DNA of 64,000 bases from positions 17,904 to 81,903 of the forward strand of contig DAOPJV010000026.1 of assembly GCA_035399845.1 (NCBI GenBank). The letters run 5' to 3'. This DNA is from ECT2AJA-110-A sp035399845. GTDB taxonomy: Bacteria; Planctomycetota; Phycisphaerae; UBA1845; UTPLA1. A program made the position numbers and the translations under genes. The first letter of the stretch is position 1. Each line of letters opens with the position of its first letter. A model generated the notes under the pieces. The model worked only from the letters and a program-made list of their open reading frames with translations. It was not told the DNA's origin and ran no database searches. Shown here piece by piece: positions 8,908 through 17,958 of the stretch.

Positions 8908-10250
8908 AGCTTCTCTGGCACATGCCGACGCTGCGACGTGTTTCCTGCGGACTCTCCATCCGCGCGATCAACTTTGCGCGGCGACTCGCCGCGGTCGGGC
9001 ATGATCTCACATTCGCTGTCGCCCGTGACAAGACCGACTGCCACGGCGCCGACATCGCAGGCCTGCCGTTGATACATCTGGATGTCCCCCCGCGGCCACC
9101 GGCGCACTGGGCCCTGCAATCCCTGGAACGTGTTCGCATGGCGCGCGTCGCCGTCTCGCAGTTGGCTCTCGACGTCGACGTGCTCATCACCTGCCAGCCG
9201 GAAGCCGTGATCGCATTCAAAGAGCGAACGGATCGGCCCGTCGTCTTTGTCTGCGGCGGAACGACGCTGCTGCATGACGCCGCCGACGCGAAACGACGGC
9301 GTCGCGACACATCGAGCCTTCGACATCTGATGTCGGCGCCCGCGTATGCGATCGATCGCCGCCTGAAACGACGCAACGAACGGCGTGGGTTCAGCCTGGC
9401 CGACGCGTGCGTTTTCGACAGCGCGTCGACCAGAGACCGCGTGATCGCCGAATACGCCATCAACGGCGACAAGAGCCATGCAATCCGCGGCGCCGTCGAC
9501 ATCGACGCATTTCGTCCCCCGACTGCTGCGGAACGCGCCGACGCTCGAGCGGCGTACGGCCTTGACGACAATACGATGATGCTGGCGTGGACGGGTCGGC
9601 TCTCCCCCGAGAAAAACCTCGAAACGCTGATTCGAGCGATTCCGCTCTGTCGTCGGCGTCAACTTCGGCTGATTCTCGCGGGCGACGGTCCCGAGCGCGG
9701 ACGGCTCGAGGAACTCGTCTCAGCGATCGAAGCCCGAGCCCTCGCCGTCGGCGACGACACGCGGACGAGAAGCGTGCAGTTCCTGCGCGATGTGGACGAC
9801 GTCCGCCCGCTGCTCCACGCCGCCGACCTGTTCGTCTTTCCATCCGTCTCCGAATCGCTCGGGCTGTCGCTGATTGAGGCGATGGCCTGCAATCTGCCCG
9901 CGATCGCGCTTCGCTCGGATGGGGACCGTGTCCGAAACGCCGCCGCCGAGATTCTCGATGATGGGCGTTGCGGCGCCCTCGTCGAACAGAACACGCCCGA
10001 GGCGTTCGCCGCGGAAATCGTTCGGCTGCTCGATTCGGCCGACCAACGCGCAAATCTCGCGCTGGCCGCCCGGCGCCGCGCCGTCACTTTTTTCGACTGG
10101 ACTGCGGCGTCGCGCGATTTCGAAAGTCTAATAACCCATTTCATTTGCCGATCTAAAGGACAGGCGAAGAGTCTGTCCGAAAAAGGCGCCACTCATGAGG
10201 GCGTTTCGGGCGCCTTCGCCGAATGCGCGTCTGAGACCGCCAGCGTCTGA
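8904..10250 (+). CDS. Glycosyltransferase family 4 (GT-B)
   Basis: 448 aa from ATG 8904, which overlaps the previous stop by ATGA; an upstream in-frame start at 8856 would lie deep in the neighbour. The N-terminal lobe has a glycine/arginine loop (RRVSCGLSIRAINFARRLA). The C-terminal GT1 domain is textbook: WTGRLSPEKNLETLIRAIP, LILAGDGPERGRLEELV, then FPSVSESLGLSLIEAMAC with E-x7-E at the donor site. The enzyme should act on the cytoplasmic face of the membrane. The final ~35 residues, after FESLITHF, are low-complexity and may not be folded. It lies 73 nt before the O-ligase gene. Confidence 0.88.
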   Translation: MKLLWHMPTLRRVSCGLSIRAINFARRLAAVGHDLTFAVARDKTDCHGADIAGLPLIHLDVPPRPPAHWALQSLERVRMARVAVSQLALDVDVLITCQPEAVIAFKERTDRPVVFVCGGTTLLHDAADAKRRRRDTSSLRHLMSAPAYAIDRRLKRRNERRGFSLADACVFDSASTRDRVIAEYAINGDKSHAIRGAVDIDAFRPPTAAERADARAAYGLDDNTMMLAWTGRLSPEKNLETLIRAIPLCRRRQLRLILAGDGPERGRLEELVSAIEARALAVGDDTRTRSVQFLRDVDDVRPLLHAADLFVFPSVSESLGLSLIEAMACNLPAIALRSDGDRVRNAAAEILDDGRCGALVEQNTPEAFAAEIVRLLDSADQRANLALAARRRAVTFFDWTAASRDFESLITHFICRSKGQAKSLSEKGATHEGVSGAFAECASETASV

Positions 10251-10323
10251 TCGCCCCGACCTGCGATCCTCGCGGCAGGCGTCTCGACGCCCCCTGGAAC
10301 CGCCCGAAGAGGACACCGCGAGG

Positions 10324-11793
10324 ATGTCAATGCGCTTCATTCTGTATGCGTCGATTCTGTTCATGGCGCTGCCGATTGTGTTGTACCGACCGTTCTTCGG
10401 TCTGTGCGTGTATTACATCGTGTCCATTCTGCAGCCGAAGATCCTCTGCTGGCGCGGCGACTTTCAGGACGCCTTGATCGTGGGCGTGCCGCTGGTCATC
10501 GGCGCCATCGCGTTCGGCACGCAGAAGCGCGATCTGATCGCGGAAAGAGACACGCAATCCGGCAAGCTGAATCGAATCATCACGCGTATCGATCGCAGCC
10601 CGATCTTCACGCCGCACTGGATCATCGCCCTCTTCGCGGTGCTCGTTTTCTACATCGCCATCACGCGACAACTCGTTGAGTATCCGACGTCCACGTCCTC
10701 CTACCAGTTCAAGAGCCTCTGCAAGATCTTCCTCGTGACGGGGCTGCTGACTGGACTCGTCACCGACTATCCGCGATTACGGGTCCTCTTCATCGTGATC
10801 GGTTTTTCCGCCGCATTCTGGGCGATCAAAGGTGGCGTCAAGGTACTTATCATTGGTCCTCACCAGGTCTATGGAAAGTCCTACGACAACAACCTCTTCG
10901 CGCTGATCAGCGTGATGTCGCTGCCGCTCGTGTTTTACTCGGCACAACTTGTCCGAAACCGGCGATGGCGATTCGTCATCCTGGCCTGTACGGCCCTCAT
11001 CTGCATCGGAATCATCGGATCGCGTTCCCGCGCCGGTTTTGCGGCGTTCGCCGTCGTGGTCATGATGATGGCGTGGGGCAGTCGCTATCGCATGCGCGCC
11101 CTTGTGACGACGACCCTCGTCGTCACGGCCGTCTCCATCATGGTCGGTCCCGAAATGATCGATCGAATCGAATCGATCATGGGCTATCGCGAGGACAAGT
11201 CGGCGTATTCCCGATTCTTCACGTGGACGATTGCCAAGACACTGGTCGAGCAGAATCCCATCATCGGTGTCGGTTTCGGAAACTTCGAAGAGGCGAAGGA
11301 CGCCGTCTTCGGCGGAAAGAAGGCCGCGCACAGTATCTACCTGTCCAACATGAGCGAACTCGGCATGCTGGGGCATCCCATGTGGCTGTTCCTGATCTTC
11401 GGAACCATGGCCAGTCTCTGGCGATTCACGCGAAAGGCCCGGCGCCTCCCGCCGGACATGGCGTGGCCCTACTACATCGCCCGCGCGCTGATGCTCAGCC
11501 TGATCGCCTTTGCGGTCCACGGGGCGTTCCATAACGAAGAGTATCTTGAGCTGATGTTCACAGTGCTGGGGCTCGCCGTGGCGCTCCACGTCGTCACGCG
11601 TCGTGAGCTGAAGCGGCACGGTCTGTTCCTCGAGGCCGAGACGACTGAGGCGGACGCCAAAGCCAATGCCCCCGCCAGGCCCCCAGCGAAAAAGCGAATC
11701 TCGCCGGCGCCGACACCCGCCCACATAGGCGTGCTGGACGAATCCCCTGTCACGCTTGGCGCGCTGGCCCGCTCGATGCGGCCCGAGTGTTGA
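10324..11793 (+). CDS. O-antigen ligase-like membrane protein, exosortase A-associated O-ligase type
   Basis: 489 aa from ATG 10324, with GAGG-type sites just upstream; a longer form from 10195 would add ~43 non-conserved residues overlapping the previous gene. About ten membrane spans are visible. The N-terminus (LPIVLYRPFFGLCVYYIVSI) followed by LQPKILCW and ALIVGVPL matches the putative O-glycosylation ligases found with exosortase loci. A Wzy/O-antigen ligase loop is seen as RSRAGFAAF and later VGFGNF and AAHSIYLSNMSELG, whose His and Glu are typical of the periplasmic loop. It probably polymerises the exopolysaccharide or ligates it to an acceptor. The C-terminal ~60 residues are Ala/Pro-rich and cytoplasmic. 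Confidence 0.85.
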   Translation: MSMRFILYASILFMALPIVLYRPFFGLCVYYIVSILQPKILCWRGDFQDALIVGVPLVIGAIAFGTQKRDLIAERDTQSGKLNRIITRIDRSPIFTPHWIIALFAVLVFYIAITRQLVEYPTSTSSYQFKSLCKIFLVTGLLTGLVTDYPRLRVLFIVIGFSAAFWAIKGGVKVLIIGPHQVYGKSYDNNLFALISVMSLPLVFYSAQLVRNRRWRFVILACTALICIGIIGSRSRAGFAAFAVVVMMMAWGSRYRMRALVTTTLVVTAVSIMVGPEMIDRIESIMGYREDKSAYSRFFTWTIAKTLVEQNPIIGVGFGNFEEAKDAVFGGKKAAHSIYLSNMSELGMLGHPMWLFLIFGTMASLWRFTRKARRLPPDMAWPYYIARALMLSLIAFAVHGAFHNEEYLELMFTVLGLAVALHVVTRRELKRHGLFLEAETTEADAKANAPARPPAKKRISPAPTPAHIGVLDESPVTLGALARSMRPEC

Positions 11794-12030
11794 TTTCCTG
11801 CAACACGTGATGCGTCTGGACAACATCGACGTGGCGTGAATTCAACACGCCCTCACAACACGCAAAGTTCAATCCGCGCCTGGCGAATACCGCAGAAGCG
11901 CCGACGCCCCGCGTGACGACGCGCCAGGCGGCGCATTATCGATCGGGCGCCTGAATCGCGGATGATCGTCGCGATTCGGATCGCCCATTGCCCCCTCCAC
12001 GTACAGGAAGCGCTTCTGGAGGGACGCGAC

Positions 12031-12528
12031 ATGGGCGATATTTCATCCGGCATCACACCGATCAGTGGGTACGGCGTCACGGCGTCGCAGTCCGCGTCAC
12101 TCTCGACGTCCCAGCCGCTTCGAGGCGATGGCTCGATCCAGGAGGCGACGTCCGGCACAGCGTCGAGTCGTATCGTCGAAAACGCCCGCGTCAGTCAGTC
12201 GCAGTCGTCGATTTCGATTGCCAGCCAGCAGACGCAGCCTCAGGCCGCGTCGGATTTCGGCCTCCTGCTGTTTCTGGCGGCCTTCATGTCCGACGACGAT
12301 GACAAGAACAAGTCCAATCCCTTCATGGCGCTCGTCGGACTCGCGCTGATGTCAGCGCTGCAGCAGCAGGCGCAGAGCACGCAGTTCCTGCAGTTCGACT
12401 CGAGTTCGCTGGAAATCTCCCAGTCTGTGTCCGCGACAGAGTCCCTGACAAGCCAATCCGCGACCTACCAGCAGACGACGGGCGTCGACACGAGCGCTCT
12501 CGGCGGACAAATCGACGTCGCCGGCTGA
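12031..12528 (+). CDS. Ser/Gln/Thr-rich protein of unknown function
   Basis: 165 aa from ATG 12031 with GGAGGG 6 nt upstream. No family is recognised. The first ~70 residues are rich in Ser, Gln and Thr (TASQSASLSTSQ). The middle has two short hydrophobic stretches, FGLLLFLAAFM and FMALVGLALMSALQQQ, separated by an acidic/basic patch (SDDDDKNKSN). The C-terminal third is again Ser/Thr/Gln-rich. There is no classical signal peptide. It stands alone, 237 bp after the exopolysaccharide operon and on the same strand, so a link to that matrix is possible but unproven. Composition of this kind is seen in surface or filament-forming proteins; that is only a suggestion. Confidence 0.65.
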   Translation: MGDISSGITPISGYGVTASQSASLSTSQPLRGDGSIQEATSGTASSRIVENARVSQSQSSISIASQQTQPQAASDFGLLLFLAAFMSDDDDKNKSNPFMALVGLALMSALQQQAQSTQFLQFDSSSLEISQSVSATESLTSQSATYQQTTGVDTSALGGQIDVAG

Positions 12529-12643
12529 TCGCGGGCGACGCCCCGCCGCACACGATCAACACAACCCCATGCGCGAGCCGATATTCATTCGGACGCGCTG
12601 TCGTTGCGCGCCCATTGCGATCCCATGTTCGCAGGGCGGAACC

Positions 12644-13873
12644 TTGAGCCACGAGACACTGACTTCGAACCGACGACCTCGATCACGACGCCGACGCGCA
12701 GCGCTGGCCATCTGCGTCCTGGCGGGCGCATCGATCGTCGGTATCGCAATGGCGGAAGTGGCGCTGCGACTTGTCTGGTCGCCCGCCGCGGATCGGGTCA
12801 CGCATTCCTTCGACTTCGAGAAAGCGCTCCGGCGCGACGACGAGCTTGGCTATGTTCCGCGGGCCAGTGTGATTGTCGAATACCCGCCCTACAACGCCGT
12901 CTTCTCGACCAACAGCGCGGGGCTTCGCGGGCCCGAACAGCGCGTCGATCGCGCCGCCGGCCGACGACGTATCGTCGTTCTCGGCGATTCATTCGCATGG
13001 GGACATGGCGTCTCGACGGGGCTGGCGTTTCCCGAAGTCATCGACGCGGCGCTGCCTCTTGCGGATGTCATCAACCTCGGCGTGCCCGGATATGACCTCT
13101 CGAAATCGCTGCGATTCTACGAACGCGTCGGCCGAGCTTATCAACCCGATCTCGTGATCGTCGCAGTCTGCCAGAATGACTTTCAGGTCCGCGACACGGC
13201 GGACCGACCCTCGGCGACAACTTCATCGTATCCCGCGGCGGCGACAAACGCCGCTTCAACGGCGCCCGCGTCGCGCGGCGTCAAACAGTGGCTTCGAACG
13301 CATTCTCGCCTCTACCAGCTCGCGCAGCAGACGATCAACACGAACAGGTCACTCGCCCGATTCTCCGTGCGCATCGGTCTGAAAGAGGAACTCGCCGGGT
13401 TTGAAATGCTCGACGACAATCTGCGCCCGGCCCTGATCGACGCGCCACCGGGCGTTCAGCGCAGCCGAGAGAGTGTCTGCCGCCAGTTGCTGGCGATTCG
13501 TGATACCGTTGCGGCCGACGGCGCGACCACGCTGGTTGCCCTGATTCCCTGCATCCAGTCCATCGATCCGAACGAGCTGGCCAAATCGATCGCATACACG
13601 CGATATGAGGCGAGCGATTTCGACCTCTCGGCGCCGATGCGTCTGCTCACGGATTTCTGTGCGACGAATGATATCCCCGTGGTCGACCCGACGCCCGATT
13701 TCAGCGCGGCGTATGCCCGCGGTGAATCGCTCTACCTGAACGGGGATCTGCATTTCAACAAGGCGGGACACGCGCTGTTCGCTCGGGCGATTCTCAGCGC
13801 AATTGACCGGCGATCGCCTATCGAAGCCCGAACAGCCGCAGTATCGGATCGTAGTACAGCCACGCGGCGATGA
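12644..13873 (+). CDS. Membrane-anchored SGNH/GDSL-type hydrolase
   Basis: 409 aa from TTG 12644; ATG 12569 is an alternative but adds a cysteine-rich, unconserved stretch. After a basic N-terminus (RRPRSRRRRAAL) comes one membrane span, giving an N-in anchor with the catalytic domain outside. The SGNH blocks are IVVLGDSFAWGHGV (Ser in GDS), INLGVPGYDL (Gly), VCQNDFQVRD (Asn) and, near the end, DLHFNKAGHALFA with the Asp-x-x-His pair. Related enzymes O-acetylate or deacetylate surface polysaccharides (AlgX/J-like), which would suit the exopolysaccharide context. The last 55 bp overlap the convergent M48 gene; the terminal residues look non-conserved. Confidence 0.8.
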   Translation: MSHETLTSNRRPRSRRRRAALAICVLAGASIVGIAMAEVALRLVWSPAADRVTHSFDFEKALRRDDELGYVPRASVIVEYPPYNAVFSTNSAGLRGPEQRVDRAAGRRRIVVLGDSFAWGHGVSTGLAFPEVIDAALPLADVINLGVPGYDLSKSLRFYERVGRAYQPDLVIVAVCQNDFQVRDTADRPSATTSSYPAAATNAASTAPASRGVKQWLRTHSRLYQLAQQTINTNRSLARFSVRIGLKEELAGFEMLDDNLRPALIDAPPGVQRSRESVCRQLLAIRDTVAADGATTLVALIPCIQSIDPNELAKSIAYTRYEASDFDLSAPMRLLTDFCATNDIPVVDPTPDFSAAYARGESLYLNGDLHFNKAGHALFARAILSAIDRRSPIEARTAAVSDRSTATRR

Positions 13874-15404
13874 CGGATCCGATCAGCGCGAGGGCGATCA
13901 GCCCCAGTTTGATCTGCAGCACATAGTCATCGAACTTGCGCAGCGCCGCCGCGTCTGTCGCGAATCGTTCGAGCAGCGCGCAACGCGACTGAATGCTGCC
14001 ATGCCGCCAGCTCGGCGCCTCGCGCGGAATCCCGTTCAAATCCGCAATGCGGCCCAGCGTGGCGCCGAAAAGATGCACCGCCGAGACGCACAGACCCGGC
14101 CCCCGCGTTTCGCCGTGAACCGGGCAGTATTGCACGCAGGACTGGATGTCCGGTGTCACGCATCGAACGCCGTAAAGATCGGCCTGCCGTTCGAATTTCC
14201 GTGAAAGCCAGCTGAATCCGAAGAGCCACATTCCGAGCAGCGACGTCAACCCAACAAGCTGCACGACGCCGTAGTCGACGGGCGTATTGAATTTGACGTA
14301 CAACCACGTCGCGAGCAGCGTCGCGCCGCCCGCAACATACATGGAGACGATCGCAAACACGCCAAAGAAGGGCAGATGCCAGTGGCGAACGTGCCCGGCT
14401 TCATGACCAAACACCGCCTCGATCTCGCTGTCGTCCATCGTCTCCAGCAGCGCGTCGGAAACCATGATGTAGCGAAGCGGCGCAATGAATCCCATGACGG
14501 CCGCGTTCACGGCCATGCCGTGCGTGTGCCACAGCAGGATCTCGCGATACTTCAGACCGATGCGCTCGCACGTCCGCTCGAAGCGCCTGCGCAGCGGACC
14601 ATCCGGGAGACGTTCCGTGGCCCAGATGTATCGCAGCATCACGGGCGCCATGGCCAGCACAATGAAGGAGACCGTCCCCAGGGCCGTCTGCAGAATGAGC
14701 ATCCGCGCATTCTTGTCGCCGGGCAGTTTGATCAGCCACGTCGCGCCGCTGTCGTTGTAGGAATCGATCAGGTGCTTCGCGAAGACGATGACGCACATCG
14801 GAATCGCGAGAAACAGGATATGGTGCCGGACCTTGTCCACGAGAAACGGCAGAAGCCCCGTCGCCTCCGGATCAGGTCGACGCCGCGCCAACTGAATCGC
14901 CTCGAGGCCGCCGGTGTTCTTCGCAATGCGCGGCGCATCGCCCTCCTCCGCCGGACCCTCCAGCGACTCCAGCCGCAAACGCACTTCGGCGCGATACTGC
15001 ATCGTCCAGCTCGCCAACAGCGCGATCGCCGTCGGCGCGAGCATCACAAGTTCGGCGACGAGGGGGTAGGCGTCCAGCCCCCACGCTTTTCGGACGATCG
15101 TCGGCCAGGACGTGCAGACCATCGTCAGGACGAGCATCGAGGCGACGACGAAGAGTTCCACCTGCTGAAACCAGGACAACTCGTCCGCCGCGTCATCGTG
15201 GCCCTCGGGCGTGCCGTCGAGTCGATACTGCGTGCGGACGGCGCCGATCCCCGAAAGGATGGCCATGACCGGAATCTGGAGCAGCACAAATCCGACGGTC
15301 ATCAACAGGCCGTGCCGGTCCGTGGCGCGGAAAATCAGCGCGGACTCGGCCGGCAACTTATCGCTCAGAACGAGCGCAAATGCCATGATGACAATGAAAT
15401 ACAT
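13818..15404 (-). CDS. M48-family membrane zinc metallopeptidase
   Basis: 528 aa. The HExxH zinc site is at about 334-338 (VFGHEAGHVRHWH), preceded by SDALLETMDDSEIEAV, the conserved acidic helix of M48 peptidases related to HtpX and Ste24. At least six hydrophobic spans surround it (about residues 3-14, 32-52, 85-102, 118-133, 196-212, 240-260 and around 350-375). A cysteine-rich segment follows (CVTPDIQSCVQYC), which is not usual for HtpX and may form disulfides or bind metal. The likely role is membrane-protein quality control. It converges on the SGNH gene with a 56-bp overlap. Confidence 0.85.
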   Translation of the reverse strand: MYFIVIMAFALVLSDKLPAESALIFRATDRHGLLMTVGFVLLQIPVMAILSGIGAVRTQYRLDGTPEGHDDAADELSWFQQVELFVVASMLVLTMVCTSWPTIVRKAWGLDAYPLVAELVMLAPTAIALLASWTMQYRAEVRLRLESLEGPAEEGDAPRIAKNTGGLEAIQLARRRPDPEATGLLPFLVDKVRHHILFLAIPMCVIVFAKHLIDSYNDSGATWLIKLPGDKNARMLILQTALGTVSFIVLAMAPVMLRYIWATERLPDGPLRRRFERTCERIGLKYREILLWHTHGMAVNAAVMGFIAPLRYIMVSDALLETMDDSEIEAVFGHEAGHVRHWHLPFFGVFAIVSMYVAGGATLLATWLYVKFNTPVDYGVVQLVGLTSLLGMWLFGFSWLSRKFERQADLYGVRCVTPDIQSCVQYCPVHGETRGPGLCVSAVHLFGATLGRIADLNGIPREAPSWRHGSIQSRCALLERFATDAAALRKFDDYVLQIKLGLIALALIGSVIAAWLYYDPILRLFGLR

Positions 15405-15621
15405 AAATCCGTGCCGGTCCGTAGGTTCCGCGGGTCAACGATCGGCGGTATTCTAGGACGCGTCCGGCGTCCCACAAGGCGCTCAATGGATCGCAATACG
15501 CCGTTCCCGGCGTCGTTTGGTATTGAAGGCGCGCCCGTGTCTTTGTCGGCGCGCCAAGTCGGGTCATTCATGACCAAACCGGACTGAAGTCCAACGGTTT
15601 TCCATGCTGGAGACATATGCC

Positions 15622-16620
15622 ATGAAATCACATCGGATCATGATCGGCTTCTGTGTGCTGCTCGCCGGCCTCTGTGCGACGCCGGTCTCGGCACAGCCTG
15701 AAAAAGGTGACGATGGCCCGGGTGTTCGCCCGAGGCGACCGGAAGGCCCCGGCGGACTGCAACGTCGTGGCGGACGAGGGAACCGCGGGGCCGACGCTCA
15801 GCTCGCCAGGCTCAATGACGCCCTCAAGCTCGACGACACGCAGAAGAGCGAGGTCCAGGCCCTGCTCAAGGCCCACGAAGCGAAGATCCGCGAGATGCGC
15901 GATGGGTTCCGCCCCTCCCCTGAAGAACTCGAGGAAATGGAAGCGATCCGCGAGGACCTCAGACGCGCCCGGGAAGAGAACGACACGGAACTGATGGCGA
16001 AGTGTCGGGACCGCATGCGCGCCGCGCGGGAGGCCCGCAACGAACGCACGGCCCCGGCGCGAGAGGCCATCGAGGCCGCCGAGGCGAAGCTCCACGACGA
16101 CATCCTGGAGAAACTCAACGACGATCAGAAGAAGGCGTTTGACGAAGTCTGGAATGACGTCATGGATCGTCGCGGCCGACGCGGCGGCTCGAAGTACGAT
16201 CCGCGACTGCTTCAGCGGGTCGTCTCTCGCGTGAAGGGCCTGTCAACGGAGCAGGAGGAAAGCGTCGAGAAGCTGTTCAGTGATTTCCGCGAAGCCGACA
16301 AGAAGGCCCGGCGAACACGGCCCGAGCGCCCCGGGCGCAAAGAGGGCGAAGAAGCCGACAAGCCGCAGCGACGACGCGACAATCGACGCATGCGTGACGA
16401 CGCCGCCTCCAAGAAGCTCTTTGACGATGTCATGGCTGTGCTGACCGAAGCACAGCAGGCGGAAGTCAGGACGATGATGGAGAAGGCGTCCGGCAAGCGC
16501 GGTGAGCGCGGCGAGCGCGGGCGGCGCGGCCGAGGCGACGCCGATGGCCGCGACGGTCCCGGTCGCTTCCGCGACGGCGACTCGCAGCCGAAGAAGCCCG
16601 CGGATTCCGACGACGACTGA
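15622..16620 (+). CDS. Secreted Spy/CpxP-like LTxxQ-repeat protein with charged low-complexity tail
   Basis: 332 aa from ATG 15622 with GGAGA upstream; an ATG 18 nt earlier is less likely. A signal peptide is clear (MIGFCVLLAGLCATPVSAQ, cut after SAQ). Two copies of a Spy-type motif appear: LKLDDTQKSEVQALL at about 60-75 and LTEAQQAEVRTMM near 275. Long Glu/Arg-rich helices lie between them, probably a coiled coil. The C-terminus is a Gly/Arg/Asp low-complexity tail (GERGERGRRGRGD). Spy-like proteins are periplasmic chaperones or metal/stress sensors, but family membership here rests on the motif alone. The gene stands alone between divergent and convergent neighbours and ends in a strong terminator. 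Confidence 0.75.
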   Translation: MKSHRIMIGFCVLLAGLCATPVSAQPEKGDDGPGVRPRRPEGPGGLQRRGGRGNRGADAQLARLNDALKLDDTQKSEVQALLKAHEAKIREMRDGFRPSPEELEEMEAIREDLRRAREENDTELMAKCRDRMRAAREARNERTAPAREAIEAAEAKLHDDILEKLNDDQKKAFDEVWNDVMDRRGRRGGSKYDPRLLQRVVSRVKGLSTEQEESVEKLFSDFREADKKARRTRPERPGRKEGEEADKPQRRRDNRRMRDDAASKKLFDDVMAVLTEAQQAEVRTMMEKASGKRGERGERGRRGRGDADGRDGPGRFRDGDSQPKKPADSDDD

Positions 16621-16645
16621 CGGCGCGATCACGACGGCGTCAATT

Positions 16646-16687
16646 GAAAAAGACCTGCGGGCCGACGGAAACGTCGGCCCGTTTTTC
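16646..16687 (+). terminator. Strong bidirectional intrinsic terminator
   Basis: A perfect 10-bp GC stem, CGGGCCGACG / CGTCGGCCCG (16658-16667 and 16672-16681), closes on a GAAA tetraloop. TTTTTC follows on the plus side and GAAAAAG precedes it, so on the minus strand the stem is followed by CTTTTTC. It sits between the stop of the Spy-like gene and the convergent end of pilC, and should end both transcripts. Confidence 0.9.
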
Positions 16688-16707
16688 TTGCGTCGAACGA
16701 ACCGACT

Positions 16708-17937
16708 TCAGTGCATCGCCTTGGAGATCGTGAAGATCGGCAGCAGCATGGCGAGCACCAGGCCGCCCACGACGACGCCGAGAAACGCGACGATGGCCGG
16801 CTCGATCATCGACGTGATCGTCTTGATCGACTGGTTCAGCTCGTCTTCGCAGAAGGTCGCCACACGACCCATCACGGTTCCGAGCTGGCCGCTGCGTTCA
16901 CCCGCGCCGAGCATTTTCAGAATGGATCGCGGAATGTGCTTGTTCTGCTCGAGCGCCTCTGAGATCTGGCGCCCCGCCTCGATCCGTTCGTTCACATTCT
17001 TCCAGAGATTCTCATATTGAATGCTGTCGCACACCTTCGTCGTCAGGCGCACGCCTTCCAGCATCGATACGCCGGACTGGATCATCGTTCCAAGCGTTCG
17101 CAGGCTTCGCGCAAGATAGGTCTTGTGATAGAGCGGACCGAGAATCGGCATCGACAGCTTGAGCTTGTCCTTGAAAATGCGACCATTCGGCGTTCTCAGG
17201 TAGAAGAACGACGCGATGCCGCCCGCCAGCAGCACGAGACCGACGTAGATTCCGTAGCTGCCAATCCAGTCGCTGACGGCCAGTAGCACGCGCGTCAGCT
17301 TGGGGAGTGAATCCTCGCGCCCCTTGTAGATTTCCGCGAACTTCGGCAGAACGTACGTCACAAGGAAGATCGTCGTGCCGATCGCGAAGACGATCATGAC
17401 GATCGGATAGGTGATGGCGCCCTTGATCTTCTTGGTCAGCGCGCGCTGTCTGTCGAGATGCTCGGCCAGTCGCTTCATGATGGGGCCCAGCTGTCCCGAC
17501 GCTTCGGACGCGCGGATGAGGCTGACGTAGAGCGTCGGAAACACGGTCGGATACTCCGCCATGGCCGCCGACAGCTCACGCCCCGCCTGCACCTTCGCAA
17601 TGACCCCGGTCAGGGCCCGGGCGAAACGCGGCGAATTGCCTTCGTGCACACACGCTTCCAGCGCCTCGGAAAGTGACACGCCGGTTTCCACCATCACGGC
17701 CATCTGGCTCGTGAAGAAAATCAGGTCGTCGGCGCGATAGCGCTCGCGTCCGGGACCGCCAATCGTCACATTCGACAGCTTGGTGCGGGACTTCGCCCCA
17801 CCCGCCGCCGTGATCTTGACGGGAAAACTGCCTTCCTGGCGGATGATCTTTGCCGCTTCATTGCGATCGGCGGCGCTGAGGGTTCCTTCAACCATCTGCC
17901 CCCCATCACTCTTCGCAACGTAATCAAAGACCGGCAT
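16708..17937 (-). CDS. pilC: Type IV pilus inner-membrane platform protein PilC/GspF
   Basis: 409 aa, full length for the family. It begins MPVFDYVAKSDGGQMVEGTL, the standard GspF/PilC N-terminus. Two T2SF domains follow, one at about 70-195 (ALEACVHEGNSPRFARAL, LIRASEASGQLGPIMKRLAEH) and the other at about 270-395 (LARSLRTLGTMIQSGVSM, MLGAGERSGQLGTVMGRVA). Each has a pair of membrane spans. The protein forms the platform on which PilB and PilT act. It is the last gene of the pilus operon, 21 nt after pilT, and ends just before the bidirectional terminator. Confidence 0.93.
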   Translation of the reverse strand: MPVFDYVAKSDGGQMVEGTLSAADRNEAAKIIRQEGSFPVKITAAGGAKSRTKLSNVTIGGPGRERYRADDLIFFTSQMAVMVETGVSLSEALEACVHEGNSPRFARALTGVIAKVQAGRELSAAMAEYPTVFPTLYVSLIRASEASGQLGPIMKRLAEHLDRQRALTKKIKGAITYPIVMIVFAIGTTIFLVTYVLPKFAEIYKGREDSLPKLTRVLLAVSDWIGSYGIYVGLVLLAGGIASFFYLRTPNGRIFKDKLKLSMPILGPLYHKTYLARSLRTLGTMIQSGVSMLEGVRLTTKVCDSIQYENLWKNVNERIEAGRQISEALEQNKHIPRSILKMLGAGERSGQLGTVMGRVATFCEDELNQSIKTITSMIEPAIVAFLGVVVGGLVLAMLLPIFTISKAMH

Positions 17938-17958
17938 GATCGAACGCCCCCTTCGGAC

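Noticed and set aside
14376..15587. 403-aa plus-strand open frame
   Set aside because: Antisense to the M48 peptidase, which has a clear HEAGH site and membrane spans.
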